DNA from: Polaribacter porphyrae
Lineage (GTDB): Bacteria; Bacteroidota; Bacteroidia; Flavobacteriales; Flavobacteriaceae
Direction of reading: 5' to 3'
Length of the DNA: 64,000 nucleotides
Assembly: GCF_002954685.1 (NCBI RefSeq)
Contig: NZ_MSCN01000001.1
Location: 1-64,000, forward strand
Below the pieces are notes generated by a model that saw only the letters and a program-made list of their open reading frames with translations, was not told the origin of the DNA and did not search any database. Positions 1 to 9,654 of the stretch are shown piece after piece. Both the position numbers and the translations under genes were made by a program. Positions within the stretch are counted from its first letter, which is position 1; the number at the start of each line of letters is the position of its first letter.

Positions 1-240
1 TTAAGCTTCTTTATGGAAGTTAGTTAATCTTTTTGGGTTAAAAATAAAGGTTAAAAATTTGCTACTTAACTGCATTAGCATGCTTAAGAAAGGAAAAAAA
101 CATGTGAAAAATAAAATTACAATCAATCCTTGGGATAGTGATTTTATGCTACCAATTGAAAATATGTGATTTCCTGAAAAATATAAAACTACTGAAGTTA
201 TAACAAGTAAGAATACCTGTCTTAAAGTGCTTTTGTCCAT
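1..240 (-). CDS. small hydrophobic membrane protein, unrecognised
   Basis: This encodes 79 residues if the ATG at 238-240 is used; the frame stays open to a TTG at 265-267, which would add nine residues. Two hydrophobic stretches of about 20 residues, one near the N-terminus and one central, suggest an inner-membrane protein with two helices and a basic C-terminal tail. It lies 83 nt downstream of the symporter gene on the same strand and may be the last gene of that operon. I do not recognise a family and assign no function. Confidence 0.5.
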   Translation of the reverse strand: MDKSTLRQVFLLVITSVVLYFSGNHIFSIGSIKSLSQGLIVILFFTCFFPFLSMLMQLSSKFLTFIFNPKRLTNFHKEA

Positions 241-323
241 TGTTGAGGGGTTTAAGGGGTTAAACAAAGGTGCAATATATAAAATATTACTCGATTTTAA
301 AATAAAAATTAAATATTTTTATT

Positions 324-2123
324 TTAAAAATAGTTTTCTTTATTTCTTTTCCAAATTTTAACTAATAAAAGTGCTGATATAAAAATGCTGATTAAAGAGC
401 ATATTGCTTTTGAATATTCTGCATAAATTAGATATCCAATTCCAAAAAGACAACTATATATAAATGCACAACCTAATAGCATTGCAATTATTCCTGAAGG
501 AATATCCCATTTTTTTTTGTAATGATGAATATTACTAGATTTATCTATTATTTTTTTCCATCCTGGACCTCCAGGTTGTGTTTTATTATAAAACTTTTCT
601 AAAACTTCTTGTTCTTCTGGTTTGGTTAAAAATGTAATAATCAACCAAAATAATGTTGTTATTAAAACAACTATTGGGAATTTAGCCCAAGTTGGCATTA
701 ATCCTTCATCACTAAAAAAAATATCACTTATAGATTTTGAAGAAAAAATTAATGAAATAATACCAGAGATAAACATTGCAGAAATTTCACTCCAAGAATT
801 AATACGCCACCAAAACCATCTTAATATAAATATTAGACCTGTACCAGCACCAAACATAATTACAATATCAAATAATTGCTTCGCATTTTGCAGGTATAGT
901 GCAAATAAAGCACTAAATATCATTAAAACTAAAGTAGATATTTTTCCAACTCTAACCAGTTCTTTTTCTGATGCATGTTTATTAATATGTTGTTGGTAAA
1001 AATCATTAACAATATAAGAAGAACCCCAGTTTAAATGAGTAGAAATAGTTGACATATAAGCAGCAATTAGAGAAGCCAAAACTAAACCTAATAATCCACT
1101 TGGTAATTTAGTAAGCATAGCAGAATACGCTAAATCATCACCTAATTTATTAGTAGCAATATTAGGGAAGGCTTCTTGAATACTTGCAATGTCAGGAAAA
1201 ACAATTAGAGATGCTAATGCTACTAAAATCCATGGCCAAGGACGTATTGCGTAATGCATAATATTAAAGAAAAAAGTAGCACCAACTGCATGATTTTCAT
1301 CTTTAGCAGCTAACATTCTTTGTGCAATATATCCACCTCCTCCAGGTTCAGCTCCTGGATACCAAGAACTCCACCATTGAACAGCTAAAGGTATAATTAA
1401 CAAAGTTATGACTGCTTCAGTATTATTAAAATCTGGTAAAATGGAAAGCTTATCAGCAACATTTTTATGAGTAATTAAAGCTTCAATCCCCCCAACTTCT
1501 GGTAAGTTTACTAAATAATAAGCAGCTCCAATTGCACCAATCATTGCAGTAAAAAATAGAATAAAATCGGTATAAACAACACCTTTAAAACCACCTAGAG
1601 CACTGAAAATAACAGTTACAGTACCTGCATATACAATAGTTTCCCAAGGTTGTAAACCTAACATGATACTACCAATTTTAATGGCGGCTAGAGTAACACC
1701 TGCCATTGCAAATACATTAAATAAAAAGCCTAAATACAAAGCTCTAAAAGCTCTTAAAAACTTGGCAGGTTTACCTCCATAACGTAATTCATAAAACTCA
1801 ATATCTGTTTTAACTTCAGATTTACGCCATAATTTTGCATAAACAAAAACGGTAAGTAAACCAGTTATCAAAAAAGCCCACCACATCCAATTGGAAGAGA
1901 CCCCGTCTTTTCTAACAATATCTGTAACAAAATTTGGTGTATCTGTAGAAAATGTTGTGGCTACCATAGAAACACCTAATAGCCACCAAGGCATATTTCT
2001 ACCCGATAAAAAATATTCTGTTGAGTTTTTACCAGATTTTTTTGATACGTAAATACCAATAAATAAGGTAATTAAAAAAAAAGTTATTATTAATGTATAA
2101 TCTAAAGTACTTAAATCAATCAT
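324..2123 (-). CDS. sodium:solute symporter (SSS family)
   Basis: This is a 599-residue polytopic inner-membrane protein of the SSS family (SGLT/PutP fold), with hydrophobic segments spaced as in 13-15-helix members. The N-terminus has the usual first helix, then the conserved 'YFLSGRNMPWW' stretch near residues 37-47. The middle contains 'FSALGGFKGVVYTDF', also typical of the family, and a large loop precedes the C-terminal helices. It probably couples Na+ entry to uptake of a sugar or related solute. Its position after a secreted hexosaminidase, a sugar kinase and a nucleotidyltransferase suggests an amino-sugar or other hexose substrate, but the substrate cannot be read from the sequence. 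Confidence 0.93.
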   Translation of the reverse strand: MIDLSTLDYTLIITFFLITLFIGIYVSKKSGKNSTEYFLSGRNMPWWLLGVSMVATTFSTDTPNFVTDIVRKDGVSSNWMWWAFLITGLLTVFVYAKLWRKSEVKTDIEFYELRYGGKPAKFLRAFRALYLGFLFNVFAMAGVTLAAIKIGSIMLGLQPWETIVYAGTVTVIFSALGGFKGVVYTDFILFFTAMIGAIGAAYYLVNLPEVGGIEALITHKNVADKLSILPDFNNTEAVITLLIIPLAVQWWSSWYPGAEPGGGGYIAQRMLAAKDENHAVGATFFFNIMHYAIRPWPWILVALASLIVFPDIASIQEAFPNIATNKLGDDLAYSAMLTKLPSGLLGLVLASLIAAYMSTISTHLNWGSSYIVNDFYQQHINKHASEKELVRVGKISTLVLMIFSALFALYLQNAKQLFDIVIMFGAGTGLIFILRWFWWRINSWSEISAMFISGIISLIFSSKSISDIFFSDEGLMPTWAKFPIVVLITTLFWLIITFLTKPEEQEVLEKFYNKTQPGGPGWKKIIDKSSNIHHYKKKWDIPSGIIAMLLGCAFIYSCLFGIGYLIYAEYSKAICSLISIFISALLLVKIWKRNKENYF

Positions 2124-2174
2124 TTAATTTTGGTTGATGTTATTAATATCAATGGCAATATAAATATTTAAAAA

Positions 2175-3047
2175 TTACCAGATTAATTTATCTTTATAGT
2201 GTTTTTTTAAATATGCTTTAATTATTACAATATCATCTTTGGCAGTTAAATCCGGAACATGTTCAGAAAGAGGAATTCCAAAAAAAGCATTATCTGTGTT
2301 TTTGGAAACATCTAAAACAACAGTGGGTATTTCCTTTTCATTTCTTACAGGATGAACAGGACAATTTTTTAAATAAGGATAGACAGTTTTTCCATCCATC
2401 TTAAAAAGATTCATACTTACCCGTGTTTTACCATTTTTATCTGTGTAATTTTTTGCTTCATCTAAAGTTGGTTTTTCAATTATAGCTTTTAGTGTGTTAT
2501 TATGATTTAAATTAACAATAGCAAAAGAATAAATCTTTTCAAGAGGAAATTCTAAAGCTTCTCTATCGTAAGAAATAAATGCATTTTTGTGAGATGTTTT
2601 TCTTAAAGTTGATAGTGAAGTTTCTGAATATAAATTATCACTATTACAAACTGTAAATTTTACTTTTTTTAAGTGAGGAAACTGTTCTAAAGTTTGCAAA
2701 ACTGCATCAGCAGTGCCAAAAGGTTTTACTCTATCTTTAGGAATATATTGAATAGCAAATGAAATTAATAATCCATTAAATTTGTTATTTTCTTTTTGAT
2801 GCCCATAAAGTTCTTTGAAGAGTTTTCCTTTTTCATTGATAACTATGTATATGTTTTTGTAACCAGCTTTTTTAGCGTTGTATAAAAGATAATCTAATAA
2901 CGGTCTGCCTTCATTACCAACCCTAATCAAACTTTTACTTCTATTGTTAGCTTGATTTTCATCTTCTTTACTCACTTTATTGGAGCTCGATGGTTTTTTC
3001 ATTCTAGATGACATACCACCTGCTAAAATGATTAAATTATCATGCAT
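2175..3047 (-). CDS. sugar nucleotidyltransferase (NTP-transferase fold)
   Basis: The 290-residue protein starts with the nucleotide-binding signature LAGGMSSRM (residues 8-16) of the GT-A-like NTP-transferase family. A short charged insertion follows, then the basic 'KSLIRV' element, which normally carries the catalytic Lys. Such enzymes make NDP-sugars from a sugar 1-phosphate and an NTP. The gene begins 2 nt after the end of the upstream GHMP kinase gene, so the pair is almost certainly co-translated: kinase makes sugar 1-phosphate, this enzyme activates it. The nucleotide and sugar specificity are not evident. It is intact and of normal length for the family. Confidence 0.85.
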   Translation of the reverse strand: MHDNLIILAGGMSSRMKKPSSSNKVSKEDENQANNRSKSLIRVGNEGRPLLDYLLYNAKKAGYKNIYIVINEKGKLFKELYGHQKENNKFNGLLISFAIQYIPKDRVKPFGTADAVLQTLEQFPHLKKVKFTVCNSDNLYSETSLSTLRKTSHKNAFISYDREALEFPLEKIYSFAIVNLNHNNTLKAIIEKPTLDEAKNYTDKNGKTRVSMNLFKMDGKTVYPYLKNCPVHPVRNEKEIPTVVLDVSKNTDNAFFGIPLSEHVPDLTAKDDIVIIKAYLKKHYKDKLIW

Positions 3048-3049
3048 TT

Positions 3050-4141
3050 TTAGTTGTTTTTTTGAATATATACTTTAGCTCCTCCTGTTACATTTGCTTT
3101 ATAAACATTAATAGCGCCAGCTTTTTTAAGAGCACTTATTATTTTTTCTTCATCATTTTCTGTAGCTAAAGCCATAATACTTCCACCACCTCCAGAACCT
3201 ACAATTTTTGCTCCAAGAGCATTATTCTGCAAAGCACTCTTAATCATTTTATCAATTTTGGGAACTGTAATCTTTAATTTATTTTTTAGATAATGATGAT
3301 GTTCATTCAATAGATTTCCAATTTTATAAATATCAAAATTATCTTCCTTAAAGGCTGATAATGCTTTTTTGGTAACTAGATAATTACCAATAGTAGCTTC
3401 TAAATAAGGTTTTAATTCTTTAGAAACTAAATCTATATAATTATCAATACTTTTCTCATCAACATTTTTTACATCAAAGTTTTGATGTTGTTCTCTTACT
3501 TGTTCAATAGCTCTCCAAGAATTGGTTTTTAACTTTGTCAATAAACCTTCAGTATCTTTTGGTACTCCAGAATCTGCCATAATAATTCCAGTTATAGGAG
3601 TTTTTAAAATCTCGTAAGAAAAATTTTCTCCAGTTTCTAAATAAATAATATTACCTAAACCAATACTATATTGATCCATTTTTCCACCAGAAGCATTAAA
3701 CTCAATAACTTCACTTTCAAAAGCTAATTGCGAAATTGATTTTGGATTTAATAATTCTTTTGAACCAAAAGTTTCGAGCAAAAATTGAACCCAAGCTACT
3801 ACTAATGCAGATGAACTAGAGGTACCAGAGTTTATAGGAATTGTGCCTGTAATATGTATGTCAAATCCAGCATTCGGAATACAATTGTATCGTTTTAAAA
3901 CACGTAATGTTGATAAGAAAAAATCTCTCTTTTCAAGTTTTAAATGACTAAAATCAACAGGAATTTTTCTTTTTTGATTAATATCGGGCAAATCAATAGA
4001 AAAGTAATTTGTGTTATTTTTTATTGCTTTTAAAGTAATATACTTATCAATAGCACAAGCTATTATTGGTAACCCCAAATAATCTTGATGATCTCCAAAC
4101 AGACAAGTTCTTCCTGGTGCTATTGAAACAATTTCTTCCAA
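3050..4141 (-). CDS. GHMP-family sugar kinase (galactokinase-like)
   Basis: This 363-residue cytoplasmic kinase has all three GHMP motifs. Residues 9-23 (PGRTCLFGDHQDYLG) resemble the galactokinase sugar-binding motif. A Ser-rich ATP-binding loop 'GTSSSSAL' lies at residues 106-113. The glycine-rich 'GSGGGGS' motif 3 is near residue 318. Members phosphorylate sugars at C1 or other small-molecule alcohols. Immediate coupling to a nucleotidyltransferase and a GH20 hexosaminidase suggests a hexosamine or hexose 1-kinase in a salvage route. That role is inferred from neighbours; galactose, GalNAc, fucose or heptose kinases are all in the same superfamily. Confidence 0.87.
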   Translation of the reverse strand: MEEIVSIAPGRTCLFGDHQDYLGLPIIACAIDKYITLKAIKNNTNYFSIDLPDINQKRKIPVDFSHLKLEKRDFFLSTLRVLKRYNCIPNAGFDIHITGTIPINSGTSSSSALVVAWVQFLLETFGSKELLNPKSISQLAFESEVIEFNASGGKMDQYSIGLGNIIYLETGENFSYEILKTPITGIIMADSGVPKDTEGLLTKLKTNSWRAIEQVREQHQNFDVKNVDEKSIDNYIDLVSKELKPYLEATIGNYLVTKKALSAFKEDNFDIYKIGNLLNEHHHYLKNKLKITVPKIDKMIKSALQNNALGAKIVGSGGGGSIMALATENDEEKIISALKKAGAINVYKANVTGGAKVYIQKNN

Positions 4142-4168
4142 AAGTTAGTTATTTTATATTCCTAAAAA

Positions 4169-5776
4169 TTAATGAGGAGCATAATAAATTTCTTTCTTTT
4201 TCCATCTACTTTGAAGAAGTTTAAAAGATTTTTCAAATCTTTTAAAATCTTTATGCTGTTTTTCTGTCCAGCCAATTTCTGCATAAGCTGCAATTCTAGG
4301 AAAAACTTTATAGTGCATTTCTCCAACTGTTGGAATCCACTCACCCCACATTTGGCAGCCTATACCAATTACTTTATTGTGATATTTTTTATCTAATCCT
4401 TTTGGAATGGGATCAAAAGAATATCCTTTAGAAATTGATAAATTTTTATAAGAATAATCTAAATAGGTAAAGTTGTGTAGCGAATTTACAATTTCATAAC
4501 CATTACTTGCAGCAGTTGTAGCTAGTTCTACATCTCCTTTCCAAAAATGAATTATACTTTCTTTTGCTAGTTTTTGTGTGGTTTTGGTATCTTTTTCATC
4601 TTGATAAAAATGTAATTTACTTCCCAAAATTTCATTCCAACCCATCATTCTACGACCTTTGCTTTGTAAATATTTTGAGATGCTATTGGTAAAATAAACT
4701 TGCAGATCTGCTGGAGTTGCCAAGTTATTTTCTCTCATATATTGTTGAACACTTGCTGACGATTTCCAATGATTGTATTTTACTTCATCACCACCAATAT
4801 GTATTACTTGAGATGGAAATAAAGCCATAACTTCATCTAAAACATCCGTTAAAAAACGATACACTCTTGGGTCAGTTACATCATATACATCTTTACCAAC
4901 CCCAAATTTTATAGGTACTTCAATTTGTTTTTTTGAAGTACCAAGCCAATTATAAGCTGCAATTGCAGCTGTAGAATGCCCAGGCATCTCTATTTCTGGA
5001 ACAATTGTAATATGCCTTTCTTTGGCATAAGCTATAATTTCTTTAATCTGTTCTTGGGTATAAAAACCTTCATGTGGTTCACCAGATTGTATTGGGCTAT
5101 CCCATTGCAAAGGGCCAACTTGTGTACTTTTTCTTTTAGAGCCAATTTCGGTAAGTCTTGGATATTTTTTTATTTCAATTCGCCAACCTTGATCATCTAC
5201 CAAATGCCAATGAAATATATTCATTTTTAAAAAAGCCATTTCGTCTAATAGCAATTTTACTTGTTCCATTCCTTTAAAATATCTAGCTTCATCTAACATA
5301 AAAGCTCTCCATTTAAATCTAGGATTATCTTTTATATCAAGAGATTTTAAGGTTAGCGTTTTTTCATATTTTGAATACGAAGCATTATAAGAACACAATT
5401 GTTTAAAAGTTTGCAATGCATAAAACCAGCCAGTTTCACTTTTTGCACAAACGATAATATTGTCATTAGAAATGGATAAATCATACTCTTCATTACTCAA
5501 ATTTTCATCAGTTTTAAAATGAATAAAATTTGTTTTTAAATTTTGATAAGCAGTTTCCTTAATAGTCATATTAAAATCTTGACTCAAAAAATTGATAAGT
5601 GAAGATGCAGTTTTTCTATTATCATCAGAAATTACAATTTGTGTTTCTTTATCAATTGTAAAGCTACCTTCTTTTTTAATAATCTTATTAGGTTTTGGAA
5701 TGATATGAATTTCTTGTGCTTTAATAGAATAAATATTTAGTAGAATAAAAGTACAGAAAAATAGTATGGATTTCAT
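4169..5776 (-). CDS. secreted beta-N-acetylhexosaminidase, GH20
   Basis: The 535-residue precursor has an N-terminal signal peptide ending near Ala20-Gln21. A GH20b-type N-terminal domain spans about residues 22-150 and a (beta/alpha)8 catalytic domain runs from about 153. The catalytic Asp-Glu pair is visible in 'HIGGDE' (D330, E331), preceded by 'FHWHLVDDQGWR' around 188-199, which is diagnostic for GH20. It should remove terminal GlcNAc or GalNAc from chitin oligomers, glycans or glycoconjugates in the periplasm or at the cell surface. It is the first gene of the minus-strand operon that continues with kinase, nucleotidyltransferase and symporter. Confidence 0.95.
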   Translation of the reverse strand: MKSILFFCTFILLNIYSIKAQEIHIIPKPNKIIKKEGSFTIDKETQIVISDDNRKTASSLINFLSQDFNMTIKETAYQNLKTNFIHFKTDENLSNEEYDLSISNDNIIVCAKSETGWFYALQTFKQLCSYNASYSKYEKTLTLKSLDIKDNPRFKWRAFMLDEARYFKGMEQVKLLLDEMAFLKMNIFHWHLVDDQGWRIEIKKYPRLTEIGSKRKSTQVGPLQWDSPIQSGEPHEGFYTQEQIKEIIAYAKERHITIVPEIEMPGHSTAAIAAYNWLGTSKKQIEVPIKFGVGKDVYDVTDPRVYRFLTDVLDEVMALFPSQVIHIGGDEVKYNHWKSSASVQQYMRENNLATPADLQVYFTNSISKYLQSKGRRMMGWNEILGSKLHFYQDEKDTKTTQKLAKESIIHFWKGDVELATTAASNGYEIVNSLHNFTYLDYSYKNLSISKGYSFDPIPKGLDKKYHNKVIGIGCQMWGEWIPTVGEMHYKVFPRIAAYAEIGWTEKQHKDFKRFEKSFKLLQSRWKKKEIYYAPH

Positions 5777-5814
5777 TTCTTAAGTTTAAGGGATTTATTG
5801 ATATAAAAATACCT

Positions 5815-7356
5815 TTATTTATTCATTTTTAAAAACGAGATGTGATATTTTATACCAAAATTCACAAATGTACTACTTAAACTACCACCTTTCGCTTTTA
5901 CATAACCCCCAGCAGCTCTAAAGCTTAATGTGTTACTTAACTTATAGCTAAAACCAGCACTTGGTTTTAAAATTAAACCTTCTCCTGTACTAATATCTCC
6001 ACCACCAGCAGCACCAGCTAAAGCTTGTATAAATAATGTTGTTTTATCATTAAAAAATGAATCTGTTCTTGCACCTAAACCAACAATACCTTCTGCGTAT
6101 GCACCAGCGTTTCCAAAATTAGCAAATGAGGTTTGCCCAGCTACATAAACGTTTTTATTTAAATCTAGATTAATTTGTAATGATATTTGATGTAAATTTT
6201 CAGTAGGAAAAAAATCTCTGTCAGCGTTAAAATAGACATCATGTTTGGTAATAACTTCTAGTCCTTTTAATTTACCAGAAGAGAATTTATTTTCTTTGGA
6301 TTGAATACCATTTCTTTCTACATAATATTTTAAGCCAAAACCATAAGATTGTGTAAAGACATCAGAATTTGGAGACATCACAAAACCAGTATTTAATGCA
6401 AAATAAATGTCATCAAATAGTTTTTGTTCAAGAGAGATATCAGGGTAAATTAGGAAACCACCTGCTGTATCAATTCCACCTCCTCCACCTGCACCAAGTC
6501 CAAATTTTGCAAGGATATTTGTTCTATTTTTATTGAAGCTATGCAAATAACCACCACCTAAAAAAACATCCATATAACCAGCTTTTATGCCATCAAAAGC
6601 ACCATCTACTTTTACAAAAGCAAACCAGTTTTTAGAAAAGTAAGAGGCAAGTTCAAAACCTGCAAGTCTTATAGTTTCTCCATTATATTTGTTGCCTCCA
6701 GTATCTTTAGTATCACCCTTTATTTTTAAATTATTTTGATGCAACATTAAAGAAGTTCTTTTTGATAACACTTTCCAATCTGATTTTTCTAAATCTCCAA
6801 AATCATACTCTTGTTCAGCACTACTATAATCTGAATATGTAAAATCTAAAGGAATTTCTAGACTTACATTAAATTGATGACCTTTAATGTTTCCTTCATC
6901 AAAAAAATCGACATAACACCAACCAGAGTTTAATGAAAAGTTTTTAAAATCATAACCTAAATTAAAATGTGGTAAGATAAATGCTCCTCCACCATCAGGT
7001 GCTCCTTTACCACCACCACCACCAAAATGAAAACCAGTATCTAAATAAAAATTATTACCAAAATATTTTTTAATACCAGCATTTACTCCTAAAGTAAAAA
7101 AACCACCTCTATTACCAGACACAGCTCCATAAATACCCAAACCAGCATAAGACCAATCATTTAAAAATAGATTGTAATGGATACCAGTAAAACCCATATT
7201 TTTTTCATTTGGTATATCAGTAATTGGCATATCAATAGAAAGAAAATCAATTTTACCATAAGCTTTTTGAGTTTTCTTTTCAGGAGTAACTTCTGTTTGT
7301 GCGTTAAGAATTTGAATGCTAAAAAGTAAAATTATAGAAAATAAAAACTTCTTCAT
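5815..7356 (-). CDS. exported outer-membrane-like beta-rich protein
   Basis: The 513-residue protein has a clear signal peptide (Lys-Lys start, hydrophobic core, Asn-Ala-Gln cleavage region near residue 20). The rest is a series of short alternating hydrophobic/polar strands with many Gly and aromatic residues, ending in a hydrophobic strand, as expected for an outer-membrane beta-barrel. It contains glycine runs ('GGGGKGA', 'GAGGGGG') and an internal similarity between its two halves, so it may be a duplicated barrel unit. It begins directly after the molybdoenzyme gene on the same strand with essentially no gap. I know no function for it. Confidence 0.75.
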   Translation of the reverse strand: MKKFLFSIILLFSIQILNAQTEVTPEKKTQKAYGKIDFLSIDMPITDIPNEKNMGFTGIHYNLFLNDWSYAGLGIYGAVSGNRGGFFTLGVNAGIKKYFGNNFYLDTGFHFGGGGGKGAPDGGGAFILPHFNLGYDFKNFSLNSGWCYVDFFDEGNIKGHQFNVSLEIPLDFTYSDYSSAEQEYDFGDLEKSDWKVLSKRTSLMLHQNNLKIKGDTKDTGGNKYNGETIRLAGFELASYFSKNWFAFVKVDGAFDGIKAGYMDVFLGGGYLHSFNKNRTNILAKFGLGAGGGGGIDTAGGFLIYPDISLEQKLFDDIYFALNTGFVMSPNSDVFTQSYGFGLKYYVERNGIQSKENKFSSGKLKGLEVITKHDVYFNADRDFFPTENLHQISLQINLDLNKNVYVAGQTSFANFGNAGAYAEGIVGLGARTDSFFNDKTTLFIQALAGAAGGGDISTGEGLILKPSAGFSYKLSNTLSFRAAGGYVKAKGGSLSSTFVNFGIKYHISFLKMNK

Positions 7357-9654
7357 TTATTGTTGTCTTTTGCTAATGGTAATAATTACTGTTTTTGATG
7401 TAGGTGTATTACTAAATTTAGCAACACTTTTTATGGGGACTAATACATTTGCTTCAGGAAAATAAGTAGCTGTACATTGTTTTGGGATATCATAGGGAAT
7501 CACTAAAAATTTTTCTGCTACTCTTTTTTCAACTCCAAAATGACTTGTCAAATCAACTACATCTAGTTTTTCAAAACCTAATTTCTTCATGTCATCAGGA
7601 TTCATAAAAATTACTCTTCTTTCATTTAAAACTCCTCTATATCTATCATTTAAACCATAAATTGTGGTATTGTATTGATCGTGAGTTCTAATAGTCATCA
7701 TTAAAAAATGATTTTCTCCTAGTTTAATATCTGAAGGTGAATTTATACTAAAGTTTGCTTTACCTGTAGCTGTTGGTTCAAAATTATTGTCTCTAGCATT
7801 ATTGGGTAAATAAAAGCCTCCTTTTTCTCTAACTCGTTCATTATAGTTTTCAAAACCAGGAATTGTAGCTTCTATTTTATCACGAATTAAATCGTAGTTA
7901 GAAATCAAAGTTTTCCATTTTATTTTAGTTCTTCTTAATGTTGTAGCAGCTAAACCAGCTACAATAGCAGGTTCACTCAATAAATCATCAGAACAAGGTT
8001 GTAAATGACCTTTTGATGAATGTACAACACCCATAGAGTTTTCTACAGAGACAAACTGTTCTCCAGATTTTTGAAAGTCTTTTTCAGAACGCCCCAAACA
8101 AGGTAAAATCAATGCCTTTTTACCATGAATTAAATGACTTCTATTTAGTTTTGTTGATACATGAACTGTTAAATCACAATTGCGTAGAGCAGTTGCAGTA
8201 TATTCTGTATCTGGTGTTGCAGAAATAAAATTACCTCCCATACCAAAAAAAACTTTGGCTTTTTTCTCGTACATAGCTTTTATAGAATTTACCACATCTA
8301 AACCATGTTTTCTAGGAGCTTTAAAATTGAATTCATTTTCTAATTTATCTAAAAAATCGTGCTTTGGTTTTTCCCAAATACCCATAGTTCTATCTCCTTG
8401 AACATTAGAATGCCCACGAACAGGGCAAGTACCAGCACCTTTTTTACCAATACTACCTTTTAATAGTAAGATATTTACAATTTCTCTAATATTATCAACA
8501 GCATTTTTATGTTGGGTTAAACCCATTGCCCAACAGATAATAACCTTTTTATGGTTGATGATTAAATCTGCAGCTTCTTTAATTTTTTTGAATGGTATTC
8601 CTGTTTGTGTTAACAGAAAATCAATTGAATAGGTTTCTAAATCTCTAATTAAATCTTCTATCCCTTTTGTTTTTTCTTTGATAAAATCATAATCAAAAAC
8701 AGAGTAAGGCACTTTTTCTTCTTGCTCAATCATCAATTTTAAAATGATTTTTAACAAAGCAACATCACCATTAATTTTAACTTGTAAGAAAATATCTGTT
8801 AAATCTTGTCCAGAACCCACCCATTTTAACGGGTTTTGAGGATCCTTATAATTCAATAACCCAACTTCTGGTAAAGGATTAATAGTAATAATTTTTCCGC
8901 CATTTTTTTTAGTTTCACCTAGAGCAGTTAGCATTCTTGGATGATTTGTTCCTGGATTTTGACCAATAACAATGACTAAATCTGTATGTTTAAAATCATC
9001 TAAAGTTACAGAACCTTTACCAATACCTAAAGTTTCTGATAAAGCAACCCCACTAGATTCATGGCACATGTTAGAGCAATCAGGTAAGTTGTTTGTGCCA
9101 AATTCTCTTACAAAAAGTTGATATAAAAAAGCAGCTTCGTTACTTGTTCTACCAGAAGTATAAAAAATAGCTTCATCAGGAGAATTTAAACCATTTAACT
9201 CATTCGCGATAATTTGAAAAGCATCTTGCCAAGAAATTTCTTTGTAGTGATTTGCACCTTCAGGTAAAAAAACAGGATTAGTGATTCTACCACTTTTGCC
9301 TAATTCATAATCTGACCATTCTGCTAATTTATTTACTGCATAAGTAGAGAAAAATAAAGGAGTAACTCTATTTTTAGTCGCTTCTTCTGCAACAGCTTTT
9401 GCACCATTTTCGCAATATTCAGCTAAAAAAGCTCTTTTTTCATCAGGATCTGGCCAAGCACACCCTGGGCAATCAAAACCATTTTTTTGATTTAGTTTGT
9501 TAAGTAAACCAATCCCTTTTATTAAACCAACCTCATTTTTAATATGCTTTATAGATGATTTTATAGCTTTAACACCTACAGCAGATTTTGGAATTTTCTT
9601 GAGTTCAATTCCTGTTAATTTTTCTGGAGGTTGAGCATTGGTTTTTTTATGCAT
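7357..9654 (-). CDS. FdhF/YdeP-family molybdopterin oxidoreductase
   Basis: This 765-residue protein belongs to the formate-dehydrogenase-alpha-like family typified by E. coli YdeP. A CPGC motif (C62, C65) near the N-terminus is followed by a molybdopterin domain with 'SNMCHESSG', whose Cys197 occupies the Mo-ligand position (Cys or Sec in FdhF). The C-terminal domain has the MGD-binding 'TIRTHDQYNTTIYG'. There is no four-Cys N-terminal Fe4S4 motif as in classic FDH and no neighbouring Fe-S or cytochrome subunit. It overlaps fdhD by 8 nt, which fits a Mo enzyme that needs sulfuration. Formate as substrate is unproven; YdeP-type proteins are often linked to acid resistance. Confidence 0.9.
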   Translation of the reverse strand: MHKKTNAQPPEKLTGIELKKIPKSAVGVKAIKSSIKHIKNEVGLIKGIGLLNKLNQKNGFDCPGCAWPDPDEKRAFLAEYCENGAKAVAEEATKNRVTPLFFSTYAVNKLAEWSDYELGKSGRITNPVFLPEGANHYKEISWQDAFQIIANELNGLNSPDEAIFYTSGRTSNEAAFLYQLFVREFGTNNLPDCSNMCHESSGVALSETLGIGKGSVTLDDFKHTDLVIVIGQNPGTNHPRMLTALGETKKNGGKIITINPLPEVGLLNYKDPQNPLKWVGSGQDLTDIFLQVKINGDVALLKIILKLMIEQEEKVPYSVFDYDFIKEKTKGIEDLIRDLETYSIDFLLTQTGIPFKKIKEAADLIINHKKVIICWAMGLTQHKNAVDNIREIVNILLLKGSIGKKGAGTCPVRGHSNVQGDRTMGIWEKPKHDFLDKLENEFNFKAPRKHGLDVVNSIKAMYEKKAKVFFGMGGNFISATPDTEYTATALRNCDLTVHVSTKLNRSHLIHGKKALILPCLGRSEKDFQKSGEQFVSVENSMGVVHSSKGHLQPCSDDLLSEPAIVAGLAATTLRRTKIKWKTLISNYDLIRDKIEATIPGFENYNERVREKGGFYLPNNARDNNFEPTATGKANFSINSPSDIKLGENHFLMMTIRTHDQYNTTIYGLNDRYRGVLNERRVIFMNPDDMKKLGFEKLDVVDLTSHFGVEKRVAEKFLVIPYDIPKQCTATYFPEANVLVPIKSVAKFSNTPTSKTVIITISKRQQ

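Noticed and set aside
622..999. 125-residue plus-strand open frame
   Set aside because: It lies wholly opposite the SSS symporter, has no promoter or family signal and is a shadow frame.
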